Part shown: positions 47,441-58,400 of the stretch, in pieces
How the letters are laid out: every line of letters starts with the position of its first letter
How positions within the stretch are numbered: the stretch's first letter is position 1
Made by a program: the position numbers and the translations under genes
The notes under the pieces: model-generated
What the model saw: only the letters and a program-made list of their open reading frames with translations
Told to the model about the DNA's origin: nothing
Databases searched by the model: none
NCBI GenBank assembly: GCA_003290165.1
Contig: QNQO01009198.1
Coordinates: forward strand, 1-64,000
DNA length: 64,000 nt
From: Berberis thunbergii
Taxonomy: Eukaryota; Streptophyta; Magnoliopsida; Ranunculales; Berberidaceae
Direction of reading: 5' to 3'

Positions 47441-48543
47441 TAGGGGTAGGCATCTCATCCCGTCTCGTTCCGATTTTTCGGGTCTTAATGAGATTTAATA
47501 TTTTCATCCTGATCCCGTCTCGTCCCGATCTAGAATGGGATGGGATGGGATGAAGATTTTCAATCCCACCAATCCCGTCCCGTCCCGAACTAATTTATTA
47601 ATATTAATTATTAATATTTTTATTTAATTATTTATTTTAGATTTGTGGTTGCCCATACAAATATACTGATGTATATAACATTTTTACTTTTTTAGCATCT
47701 CAATGAATCTCTCATACATATCTCTAAATTTGTAATACTTCAGTTCTCACTTTTTCAGTTCTCTTCTCTCTGATAAAACATTGATTCGGTCATTCTTTAG
47801 TGTAAAGTAGAGCGAAGGCTATACTTTATCATCAGATTCTCAAATCTACGAAGACAACAGTTCAACTAACAGTTAGGTATTGAGAATCTGAGCTCACACT
47901 GCCAGTTCCACTGAGCTTTAGGCATTTGCACAAATCTAGTAAAATTTCAAATTATGAATCTTTGAGCTTCTTACATGAAAGTATTAAACCAAGATTCTGA
48001 GTTTTTAACGTTTATGTTGTAATAAGACGGTTTCCAGTAAACTTGAAAGCCAATGGAGCTTTTTAAAGATACTGAACAATAAATGAATAAAGACTGTGTC
48101 ACGTGGCAAAAACTTAGATTTCTCTAATTATATTCTCTTTCCTTCAAATGATATCTTCCTTTCATGCAACCATAATTATATTTTCATATTATAAAAGGTT
48201 AAAATTGGGAATCTAGGGGCTAGCATGTGCAAAGTCTGAAAATAAAAAGAGAGATTAGGATATGTGACAAATCATATCTTCAGCTCCTCATATTCTCTCA
48301 AGGTATTGTATATGTTCAATTATCATCTTCTCAGACACGAGGGAATGGATGATCTTCTTGATTGGAAGCAAATGTATTCTCTAGATTAGCATGTTGATCC
48401 CGTCCTGTCTCGTCCCGTCCCGAACCCGTTTGAGATGGGATGAGGTCGGGATGAGGTTTTTTTCATCCCGTCCCGATCCTGTATGAACGGGATGAGATAG
48501 GGATGGGTATATCTCGTTCCATCCCGTCCCGTGCCCACCCCTA
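47441..48543. mobile_element. hAT-type element, 1.1 kb
   Basis: Ends TAGGGGTAGGCAT and (inverted) TAGGGGTGGGCAC, flanked by gtcatgat (47433-47440) and gtcatgac (48544-48551), a 7/8 duplication. CCCGTCCCG/CGGGACGGG words lie near both ends in opposite orientation. No transposase. It sits only in copy 1 of the tandem duplication, so the empty site in copy 2 (gaattgagtgg, 49813-49823) confirms the left side of the insertion point. Confidence 0.82.
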
Positions 48544-49373
48544 GTCATGACAATGAATGAGGTACTAACTCAACATGTAGGCTTGTGAAAAATGGTATTA
48601 CAAGACCAGGGTTGAACTCTGCCGATAACATTTAGGGTCGGAGTTAAAGGATAAAAAAATTAAAAAATAAAAGTAGATTATATCTTATACTTGTTTGTTT
48701 AATTAGAAGTAAAAGTTTTCGAACCTGAAATATCTTGTGGGTTATTTTGATTTTGGGGTGCATTTGGTTGATTGTAATTAAATTTGAGGTTTATTTTAAA
48801 AAATATTTCAATTTAGGTATGAGAAGTTAAGGGATAAAAAAAAATGTGAAAAAAAAGTGGGTTATTATTTATACTTGTTTGTTTAATTAGAAGTAAAAGT
48901 TTTGAAACCTTAATTATCTTGTAGGTTATTTTGATTTTGCAGTACATTTGGTTTATTGTAATTAATTTTGAAGTTTATTTTAAAAACTATTTCAGTTTAG
49001 GGTGCAAAATGGTATAATCAACAAGGTTGAGGAAGATTATGATTTTTGGGAAATTTGTAGGTTCAATTGCAAGTAGAATGATCGAAAAAGAAGACAACTT
49101 TTAGTTTTTTTTATTTGATCTTCGCTAGCCAAATATGAAAGAGTAAGACTAGGGTGCGTGGTACCCAGCGTAGTACCAAGCATCCTAGATTTTTCCAATA
49201 TGAAAACATCGAATCTGATATATGTCTCGCATAAACCAACCTATAAATATGTTTAAGCCCATGAGTTTCTGTGTGCTTTTTTGGGATGGTTTAGGTCGTC
49301 AAGTGTCTAGTAAGAGTATGAGTTAGCAAGGTATGTGTGCAATAAGGAGGTGTTTAGAGATGTACGGCTTTGA

Positions 49374-49443
49374 GGGCGTACTCAACTTGGAAGAGGTGAA
49401 CGTCGAGAAAGAACACTGTGATTGCTCGATTGTATCTCGCCAT
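49374..49443 (-). pseudogene. PAD1 exon 1 fragment (duplicated)
   Basis: Minus-strand start MARYNRAITVFFLDVHLFQV, aligning with the first 23 codons of PAD1 exon 1 and carrying several replacements (Asp5Asn, Ser-Pro to Phe-Leu, Gly to Val). It stops at the duplication border before the splice donor. It keeps the promoter-side DNA, including a CT-rich leader, but no downstream exons follow. Confidence 0.85.
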
Positions 49444-50642
49444 CTCTTAAAGTCTCTTTGTTTCTCTTCTTCTTTTGAGTGAATTTGTTTTGGGGTTTAA
49501 GCGAATGGGTGAGAGATTTGAGAGAGAAACTTGAATTGTTGGGCAAGAAAGTCATTGTGTTATGCGCTTGGCAAGATTCAAGAAGTAGAGTTTTTTGGTC
49601 GGGTTGCCAAATTGACCTAAGTTGACCGATGTTTAGTTCGAACCAACCTGGCCCCTAATGGGTTGGGTATGGGATCTCTAAACCTACCACATGCCAGGTA
49701 GGAAATAGGATGTCGATGTGGTATGTGTCCCGCAACCTGATATGTAACATAAGTCATATGTCCGAGCCAATGAGTTTGAATGTTCATTTTTATATTTATT
49801 CAAGTCCATCGAATTGAGTGGATTATAACTTATACATGTTTTTTTAATTAGAAGTAAAAGTTTTTATACCTGAGTTATCTTTTGGGTTGATTGTAATTAA
49901 TTTTGAGATTTATTTTAAAAATTATTTCAGTCTAGGGTTCAAAATGGTATATTCAACTAGGTTGAGAAAGATTATGTTTTTTTTTTTGGAAATTTGTGGG
50001 TTCAATTGCAAGTCGGATGATCGAAGAAGAAGACAGTTTTTAATTTTTTATTTGATATTCACCATAAAATTTTGCCCTGAGATACATTTTATCTCGAGGT
50101 TCACTGAAACCATGAGATCTCATAGAGATTGAATTTTTTGTTGTAATCTAGACTTTCGATTCTATCAAAGGCAATGTTGTCACATTTAAAAGTCTTTTAT
50201 CTGTTGACTATGCCATTTTGGACTTAGACATAAATAGTTTTAAAAATAAACCCCAAAATCAATTACGATAAACCAAATAAACCCATAATCAAAATAACCC
50301 TTTTATCTTTCTTTTTTTATTTCCTCTCCCTCTTGAAGACTTTGGAAATGTGTTTTAACCACAACACCTGAAAAAAAAACCGAAATGAGCACATAATGTC
50401 ACACCCAAATGTCAAATGCTCTTTGTAGAGGTTTAGCCTATTGAAGCTCTCTAAACAGTCCACTGGCCAAGTATGAAAACATCGAATCTGATACATGTGT
50501 CTCATAAACCAACCTGTAAATATGTTCCAATCCCATGAGCTTGCATGTGCTTTTCTGGGATGGTTTAGGTCATCAAGTGTCTTGTAAGAGTATGAGTTAG
50601 CATGTGCACGTTATGTGTGCAACAAGGACGGGTCTGGAGATG
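49374..50642. repeat. Segmental tandem duplication, copy 2
   Basis: 1.27 kb direct duplicate of 46959-49372 without the hAT element. Matching landmarks: the PAD1 start region, GGGTCGGGT/GGTCGGGTT flank, AACATAAGTCATATGT, 'aattagaagtaaaagttt', 'tgaaaacatcgaatctgata' and the end GAGATG. It carries about 400 bp of its own between 50060 and 50475. Confidence 0.82.
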
Positions 50643-51286
50643 TTGGCATATCTGACTTCAATCGAGATGAAGTTGGGGTTTTAACATTGCGTTGAGGGAG
50701 CTTCTATGATTGTTGGTTTATTCTTTTAACAATTCTAAAACTAGTAAGCAACTGCTAGTAACTTTTTTCCTTCATCTTCTAAATTTTAGAATCACGCTAT
50801 GATCACAACGCCTAAAAAAAGAGCATATAATGTTACAACCAAATGCCCTTTGTAGAGACTTGGATCTTGCCACATTTCCTTCACCAATCCACATCTCAAA
50901 GTAGAATGGAGAAAAGGGAAAGAAGGTAGAACTTCGGGTTGAAGATGACCTTCATCTAACCATACCTCAGCTCAACAAAACATATATACATACATACATA
51001 CATACATACATATATGAAAGACTCGTAAATATTATCAAGGACATGACTTCTCTCAAAATCATTATTTAATAAATAATTAAAAATAATAATTTTAGAGGCG
51101 CAAACTGTTTTTAAAACCGGTAAACATATTCTCTTCAACAATATGTGCTTAATGTTTTTAATTTTCTTACATTTTACTATTTTTTCGTGATTTTCAATGA
51201 AGCCTTTTTTCTTTTACCCTTTTCAACAAAACACAGACTATGTGCTCCCTACACTCTTTTTTTTACTGTTTCCATGAAATCATTTT
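50643..51286. repeat. Intergenic DNA with a (TACA)n microsatellite
   Basis: No gene seen. A tetranucleotide (ATAC)n repeat lies at about 50982-51016. Confidence 0.5.
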
Positions 51287-51760
51287 TGATGCCGGGCAGA
51301 ATAGTGATTATCCTGCGGGCTAGTTCAACAGACAATTTACAAGGAATGATACAAGAGATTCGCCTATGAACACAGAGAAATAACTCTAATGTCAATTAAA
51401 TTACTCAAATCAAAGATATACCACAATATTGAGGAAGAACTCTATTTATAGTGCTTAAATAACTTGAATAATAAACAGCATATTCCTAAAAGAAAAAATA
51501 GAATCAAATACTAAAATAACAAAAAGTCTATTCCTAAAAGAAAAAACAAAGCCTAATCCTAAAAGGAAACTGTATATTCCTAAAAGAAAAAATAGAATCA
51601 AATACTAAAATAACAATCAGTCTATTCCTAAAATAAAAAGTAAAGCCTAATCCTAAAAGGAAACTAAAAAGACTCATAATTAAATTAAAAGATTATGAAT
51701 AAGTTATTTAGTAAATAACTTTGAAAGCAAATTAGGAACCCTAGAAACCCTCCTGCATCA
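51287..51760 (-). repeat. 3' LTR of the WD40-carrying gypsy element
   Basis: 474 bp. Contains internally repeated phrases such as TATTCCTAAAAGAAAAAATAG (split) in the plus-strand view, giving it a roughly 90-bp duplication not seen in the LTRs of the PAD1 intron copy. Confidence 0.82.
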
Positions 51761-51919
51761 GTCGCCCCGGGTCAGAAAGAACTCGTCCTCAAGTTCACAA
51801 CAGCTTCATCGGAATCCTCTGGCAGCAACCCAGGAGGAAGATCCTCTGGTATCAGGTTAGAAAACTCTGTTAGCTGTTGCACTTTCGCTGGCAAATATGG
51901 ATTCATGTCTGCTGCCAAA

Positions 51920-53206
51920 TAGTAACCAATCATCATCCTAACATATCGCTTGATGGCTGGCTTATTGGTGAAATAACCTGGCTAGTACGCATTTGCACGG
52001 GCTGCATATGGGAAGAAGTCATCATTTTTAAATGGCCATGTCTCATTTCCAGTAAAAAATAGTACTCCATGACCACAGTGGATGATCCGAATTTCCTCCA
52101 TTGAAATTATCTTCCCTCGTTCATTAAATGATGGCAGGTCATAAAATCGCACGGAGTAATCGTTACACGAGCACAACAATACGGGATTGGCTTGTGCATC
52201 ATGCATTCCACAAAGCCCAAGCACACCATGCTCTTCCTTGTGTGTATATGTTACTTCCAGACTCCCACTCTCAGATGCAACCCACACCTTTATTGTTTGA
52301 TCCAAGGAGCAGGATATTAGATATTGTTTCCAACAAAGAAGATATGTGACAGCTGATGTGTGTTCCGTAAGAGTTTGAATGCATTGTAGTGTGTCCAGAT
52401 CCCACACTCTGATGGTTTTTTCCATGGATCCAGAGTAAAGCCTATTGGCTCCAACAACTAATGACACAACAATGAGGCTATCTCTAGTAAGAGAAACAAT
52501 TTCTTCAAAACAGTTAGTTGCACTTGCATCACTAAATCTCCATACCAGTATATTACCATCCTGCATTCTAGTAGTAGAGAGCATTCCATTGCCTGCAAAC
52601 AAGGCATACACTTGTCCACCAGGTGCACTAATACTAATCACAACATTAGTTTGGGTATTCCAAGCCTTAACAGTATTTTGAATTCCTACCAAGATCCATG
52701 AACCAGCATTGATCATACAACCAACTTCACCCTCCAGTTTAACCACCTCAGTGCACTGTCCAGTCTGAGGGTTCCAAACCTGCAAGGACTTATCTGTGCT
52801 TCCGGAGTAGAACTTATCAGACCCCATAGATATGACTGCGCTAACAGCCTCTGTATGTCCAGCAAGTTGTGCCAATATTGAGAAACTCTCACTGTAAGTG
52901 CATTTTTCGTGTGACTTTATTACCTCTACCCCATTTGGAAGATATATATTGATTGGAATTAAAATTGGGATTGGGGTTTGGTAACAAGGCCATATGTCAC
53001 CAAATCTCTCGATTTAGTAGAGTTGTTGTTGCTGCTGACTGGGATTACTAAAAGACCTCCCTACTCCTCCGATCCGTACATATATACTCTGGAACATTTG
53101 CTTGTCGACAAGCATGGAAACCAACACTCAGAGGCTCACTAGTGTCACTCTCCTCTAAATACCCAAGATGAGACAATATAGAATCTTGATAGTCTGGAGG
53201 CACTAT
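51920..53206 (-). pseudogene. Captured host gene fragment: WD40 domain of a ZFWD (CCCH zinc finger-WD40) protein
   Basis: A stop-free minus-strand frame (about 52950-51982) encodes at least six WD40 blades: GHTEAVSAV..SGSTDKSLQVW, GEVGCM..TVKAW, GQVYAL..GNILVW, VVSLVVGANRLYSGS..IRVW, LTEHTSAVTYL..TIKVW and GVLGLCGMHDAQANPVLLCS. The order and the phrase CIQTLTEHTS followed by EVTYTHKEEHGVLGL match the C-terminal half of plant ZFWD proteins (ZFWD1/3-type). The CCCH fingers are missing, and the last blade breaks off after FFTGNE into unrelated residues and a stop (51982-51984). No introns are visible across the domain, which suggests copying from spliced mRNA. The 5' part (53205-53048) is an additional unidentified segment. 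Whether it is translated is unknown. Borders come from comparison with 44614-46515. Confidence 0.8.
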
Positions 53207-54477
53207 CTCACTGCCTTTATTCAGGCACGACAATTTGCAAGGCTTGGGATGACGATTTGTCTTCAACTGCAATTTTTGGACAGCTTCTTCAGACACTACG
53301 TTCTCACAATTGCCACTGTCAATGATCATCTTGCAGACTTTATCTGCAACTGTGCAGATCTTGTGGAAAATATTGGTTCTCAACCAATCATCCCCTGAAT
53401 CACCCTTGGGAGTCAGCTCTTACGAACGACCAAAGTCTCATGGCTATCTCCATACATCACATCTCCATCGTCATCAATGTCATACACAGGCTCTCCAAGC
53501 TCCTTAGTTTCGTTTACCACGTCTTCCTCAATCAGGAGATTGTTGTCCTTTTAAATAATAGGTTTCCTGCACTCATTCGATTTATGCCCATGTTCACCAC
53601 ATCTAAAACATCTAATATTTGAGTTAGAAGTAACCTGCGGTGATTGTTGGGTAGGACAAGATTCTTGAGAGCAAACTAGCCAACTGCTTTGATCACTTAT
53701 GACCATTGGCCTCCTGTTTTGTTGTTTTTCCACAGCAAGTACACGCTAGTAGGCTTCAGAAACGGTCCACAGTGAGTGAAGGCTGAGGACATCTTGCATG
53801 GGTTATTATAATCCCCCCTAAATATCGTGCCACCATCTGCTCTTCCATCTCAGATAAGTCATTACGGGCTACCAATTGATAGAACTCCTCCGTGTAATCA
53901 TCAACTGATCTCGTGCCTTGCCTCAATGAATGAAGTCGTTGAAACAAAGTTTGAATGTAGCCAAAAGGAAGGAAGTGACCCTTCATCTTCTTCTTCATTT
54001 TTTCCCAATAAGTGATCTTGGCCTGGTCCTGTATGTCGCGTGATCGCTTCAACTGCTCCCACCATGCAGATGTTCTGCCTTTGAATTTGATGACAACCAA
54101 TTTCACTTTGACATGATCTGAAACTTTCTTATACTCAAAAATACGTTCTACTTCATTCAACCAATCCACGAATCATTCGGCCTGTGACGTACCAAAAAAC
54201 TCGGGTAGATCCACTTTGAGATCGAGGTTTTCATGACGATCCTCCCGACCACGGTGCTCCCAAAATCGAGCAGGATTGTGTTACGGGTTTTCGAAACTGG
54301 AATCAGAATCATGATCTTCCATCTCACACCGAAATCCTGCTCCGTTAGACGCTGGGTTAGTTCTGCAACTTGCCTCTGTAAATCCTCAATCATCACATCC
54401 TGAACGCTACGATCACGGTGAGGGGCTTCCTCGTTCGAAACTTGCCTGCGACGACGACCACCACGACTACCAGCCAT
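53048..54477 (-). pseudogene. gag and partial protease of the gypsy element
   Basis: Minus-strand frames in order: gag N-terminus (54477-54157, MAGSRGGRRRRQVSNEEAP, then a coiled-coil-like [16 protein letters not shown]); retrotransposon gag core (54169-53756, with [20 protein letters not shown] and [18 protein letters not shown]); CCHC knuckle (CFRCGEHGHKSNEC, within 53733-53551); aspartic protease start (MIIDSGNCENVVSEEAVQKL, from 53383). The protease frame leaves the retroelement after NKGSE at about 53206 and continues for about 52 codons of foreign sequence to a stop. Frame changes separate the parts. Confidence 0.8.
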
Positions 54478-54514
54478 GGAAACTGATGAAATCTCACCCC
54501 AAGCAGATGCTGAG

Positions 54515-54526
54515 GCTTTGATACCA
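54515..54526 (-). other. Primer-binding site (tRNA-iMet)
   Basis: Minus-strand TGGTATCAAAGC, two bases from the 5' LTR end; one mismatch to the site of the sister element. Confidence 0.75.
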
Positions 54527-54528
54527 AC

Positions 54529-54996
54529 TGACGCCGGACAGAATAATGATTATCCTGCGGGCTAGTTCAACAGACAATTCACAAGGAATGATACAAAATA
54601 TTCGCCCACGAACACAGAGAAATAACTCTAATGTCAATTAAATTACTCAAATCAAAAGTATACCACAATATTGAGGAAGAACTTTATTTATAGTGCTCAA
54701 ATAACTTGAATAATAAACAGTTTATTCCTAAAAGAAAAAATAGAATCAAATACTAAAATAACAAACAGTCCTAAAAGAAAAAGTAAAGCCTAATCCTAAA
54801 AGAAAACTGCATATTCCTAAAAGAAAAAATAGAATCAAATACTAAAATAACAATCAGTCTATTCCTAAAATAAAAAGTAAAGCCTAATCTTAAAAGGAAA
54901 TTAAAAAGACTCCTAATTAAATTAAAAATTACGAATAAGTTATTTAGTAAATAACTTTGAGAGCAAATTATAAACCCTAAAAACCCTTCTGCATCA
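54529..54996 (-). repeat. 5' LTR of the WD40-carrying gypsy element
   Basis: 468 bp, plus-strand ends TGACGCCGGACAG and TTCTGCATCA. It is highly similar to 51287-51760 with scattered differences, including a small deletion, so the insertion is moderately old. Confidence 0.82.
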
Positions 54997-55001
54997 ATTT
55001 T

Positions 55002-55468
55002 ACTTTGAAACCAAACACAATCTTATTTTCACCATTGCAGCACACATCTCTTGATGTAATGCAACATGGTTATTGACATATTCTGCATCTGATCATTTCA
55101 CAAGTTTCAGCTTGGCATATTATGTTACCAAAATAGAACATTTTTCTCCGCATTATCCTAGTAACTTTGATGTGTCTGGATTTGTATCTTCACTGGCTCA
55201 TCAGATTTACTAAACAGATCCTTTACTTTTTATGCTTATCATTCCCATGCCCTCTTATTTTACATTAGTTTGGAAAATTCAATCCCAGATAATAGTTTTA
55301 TACATCATGCATGATCCGTGACTGGCACAAAATCATAACTAAATATCAAACGGAGCATTTTTTTCTATATCATGTGTGTGTGAAACTTGGAAGTTGTTGC
55401 TTTTACCCCTTTTCCTTTTCTGCAGACAACTGAATTACATCCAAAACCCATGCAGACACGAAAACATG
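55002..55468. other. AHK1 3' flank
   Basis: Downstream of the AHK1 stop codon; probable 3' UTR near 55300-55468 on the minus strand. No other feature seen. Confidence 0.4.
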
Positions 55469-58400
55469 TTAGACCATTCTTTTAGACTTGGTTAGAGAAA
55501 GGATGGTGGACGTCATTAGTTTGCAGTCAATGGGCTTTGTAAGGTAAGCATCCATCCCCACTTCCAAGCATTTGGCTTCGTCTGATGACATTGCATGGGC
55601 TGTCAGTGCAACAATAGGTATGTGAACTTCACAACCCTCCTCCATTTTCCTGATTGCTTTTGTTGCTTCGTAACCATCCATGTTTGGCATCTGCGTGATA
55701 CAATATCGAAGCACATGTTAGAAACCACATATTTATCTTGAGCCAAAGAAACATAACTGGATTTTACAACTACGATACCATTTTCTGTACCTTTTTATGT
55801 CTGGTTAGAAAACCCTAACACAGGTAAAGATGTTCTTATAAACATGGTATGACAAGCACTATTAAGTCATGTTCTCCATCTGTTTATTCGGCATTAAAGA
55901 CATTCAAACCACAACCCCAAAATGGCATTGCTAATGCTGATTTAAAAATTGGCAAAGACACATGGATTGTAGCGATCCTTTAGATCTAGTTATCATAAGA
56001 AATATAAGCATGTTTTCCATTTACTTACTTGGCAATCCATGAGGATGAGATCAAAATCTGGAAATTCCGAGAATGGTGCTTGAGACATAGTTGCACCAAC
56101 TTGTGACAGTAATTCCCACCTTCTGCAATCAGCTCCAGACAGGCATTTCAGAGCCTCAACTGCTTGCAGTCCATCTCCTACAGATACAACAATAGCCCCC
56201 ATTTTCTCAAGCATTATTGTCGCGACTTTCTGTAATATAGGTGTATCTTCTACTAAAAGTATACACAGCCCTTCAAGAGATCTTTGCCCAGAAGCAACCT
56301 TAACTGAATCTACACGACCTTGTTGCCTGAGACCACTACCACTCATTTGGTGTTCATTGAGTACTGATTTAACTTCTGTCGATGCAGATATTCTACCTCT
56401 ATAGGATAGATGAGATGAGCCTTCAATATCAAAATTAGTTCTCCTGATTTGTGGTGAATCTGCTTTCAAATTCAATTTATTTTCTGTGGAGTTTACCTGG
56501 ATGAGCTCAACTGAACTGTTATTGAGTCCATTGGACTGTGGAGAGTGATATCTTGCAATTTGTTGTCCTGGTTTTTCTCCTGCTTGATAAACTGCATGGC
56601 CCTTCAAATTGGTACTTCCTCCATCAGACACATCGGAATCGTCAGAGCTAGTAACCTCAGAGTGAAAAGGATCAATCTCAAGACATTCGTGCAAATCAGC
56701 ATCAACTGTTGAAATTCTTGAAGGGTGCCCACCTTTTCTCTGAAGTTCGAGATTACTTTCTTTTATAGCAGCTTCCAAAATGTGAATCATTTTTGCTTTA
56801 TATAGTGGTTTGTTAACTATCACTAAATATCCTTTTTGTCGAAGTTCCATCTTAATGGCATTGCAAGCATCATGATTTAGTACCCATGCAAATTTTGCCT
56901 TGGCATGATATTTGTCTAGGAACTTGAGCTGCTCTTTCCATATATTCGTACTTAGATCAAGTAGTCCTATATCAAGTACAATGACAGTTTTTGAAATTCC
57001 TGAGGTATCTACTTGTCCATCTCTTGAAGATTCCCATGTTGAACACTCTATCTTGAAGCCACTCTTAGGGATTATATTGTTGCTTGTAAAGACCTCTTGG
57101 AGAATTTGAGTTAGTTCATTCCACTCAGATGCCTCCCAAGTGTAAACACCATTTCTTCTTAACCAGCAGGATATGATAGATCTACCCATAGTACCATTAA
57201 GTGCAAGCAATACCTGAATTCAAATTTCAAATGTCTCAAACTCATCTGTGATGCAACTGTGGCAACAACTTTTTTTCCTTTGATTGTGTAAACTAATTAA
57301 TGATTCCACAAGTCCTTCAGTAAATCCTAAAAGTACTCTTTAGTTGGAAACTCTGTTAAAGAATCAATAGAAATCACTATTCCATGAATTTAGTACTTAC
57401 CGTTAAGCTATGGTTAGTGAATTCCATATCCCCACCATATAAGGCGCAATCTAATGGTGCATTGAGCACCAAGTGTAGTTGCATTAGAGTCCCTGGGCCG
57501 TCCTTCTTCACAACTTTGATATCTCCACCCATTTTTTTGACCTGCCATGCCTGTGCATCAGGTACATTATCATAGAAAAAAGTGACTCTAATCATGCCTA
57601 GCACGAACATATCCTCGTATCCATTATAACATGGATATTACATGCCAAAACAAACATCGCAAAGCCTAGAACAATGACTTTTCATTTACAAATAGTGGAA
57701 TTAGGAAAATACAGCGATCCCATTGAGATTGGATGATGGAGGCATGAAGAACAAATAGTTTCTTCCAACCTGAGTTGAATGGTTGCTGATGGTGAAACAA
57801 TGTTCTATTAGACAGAATGGCTTAGAACAATGATTTTCCATTTACAAATATACTAGGATAGGGCACATACAATAGTTGAGCACAATTCTTAAAATCGACA
57901 TTTGACTATTTTGCTACACCAACATGCAATGAATAATGCAAACATTAAGCTTACCAAGGTCCGCACTATGCATAAACCAAGACCAGTTCCACCATACCTG
58001 AAATAGGAAAAAAATAATTAAAAGGTTCGGACCACCCATAACATGTAAAGGATTTCTAGTTTAAGCAGCAGTTTACAAGAGATACCACAAGCCCATAAAA
58101 CTTGACATTCCGTCAGATGGGCCTTAGCTTGCTCTGACGCAAGCCAAGAATTCATATAAATGACATAAGCATGCACACCACTCTGGGTTACCAATATGAG
58201 TATAACATAGTGGGCCATTTAAACTGTTATGAACTGCTTACGTTCGAGTTGTTGAAGGATCAGCTTGCTCAAAACTCTCAAATACAGACTCCCATTTGCT
58301 TGGATCAATTCCTGTGTAAAAAGAAAACTTTGAATCACACAAAGAAAAAAAAAAGAGAAGAAGAAGAAGTTATTATACATTAAGAAACAATAAAGTCCAT

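Larger units (their letters stand above)
46959..49372. repeat. Segmental tandem duplication, copy 1 (PAD1 5' end and flank)
   Basis: Runs from within PAD1 exon 1 (ACGGCTTCGAGGGCG) through the promoter and upstream flank to GTGTTTAGAGATG. It matches copy 2 (49374-50642) throughout, except for the hAT insertion at 47441-48543, extra DNA just after it, and a shorter segment before 49200. Both copies lie head to tail. Confidence 0.82.
51287..54996 (-). mobile_element. Ty3/gypsy LTR retrotransposon carrying captured host sequence
   Basis: 3710 bp with perfect 5-bp duplications atttt (51282-51286, 54997-55001). LTRs are 54529-54996 (5') and 51287-51760 (3'), minus-strand TGATGCA...CCGG(C)(G/A)TCA. 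The primer-binding site TGGTATCAAAGC (54526-54515) follows the 5' LTR. Order on the minus strand: gag N-terminus (54477), gag core (54169-53756), CCHC knuckle, protease start (53383), then foreign DNA (about 53205-51920) with a WD40 frame, then a short piece of the retroelement protease/RT linker, then the 3' LTR. RT, RNase H and integrase are absent, so movement would need a helper. Same family as 44614-46515 and the solo LTR at 27038. Confidence 0.9.

Noticed and set aside
49374..49443. Second proteasome alpha-4 gene
   Set aside because: Only the first 23 codons are present, with several replacements, no donor site and no downstream exons; it is part of a segmental duplication.
51982..52875. 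An independent intact WD40 host gene between two retrotransposons
   Set aside because: It lacks the CCCH N-terminal half and the final blade. The sequences on both sides are internal parts of one retroelement bounded by LTRs and a single perfect atttt duplication.
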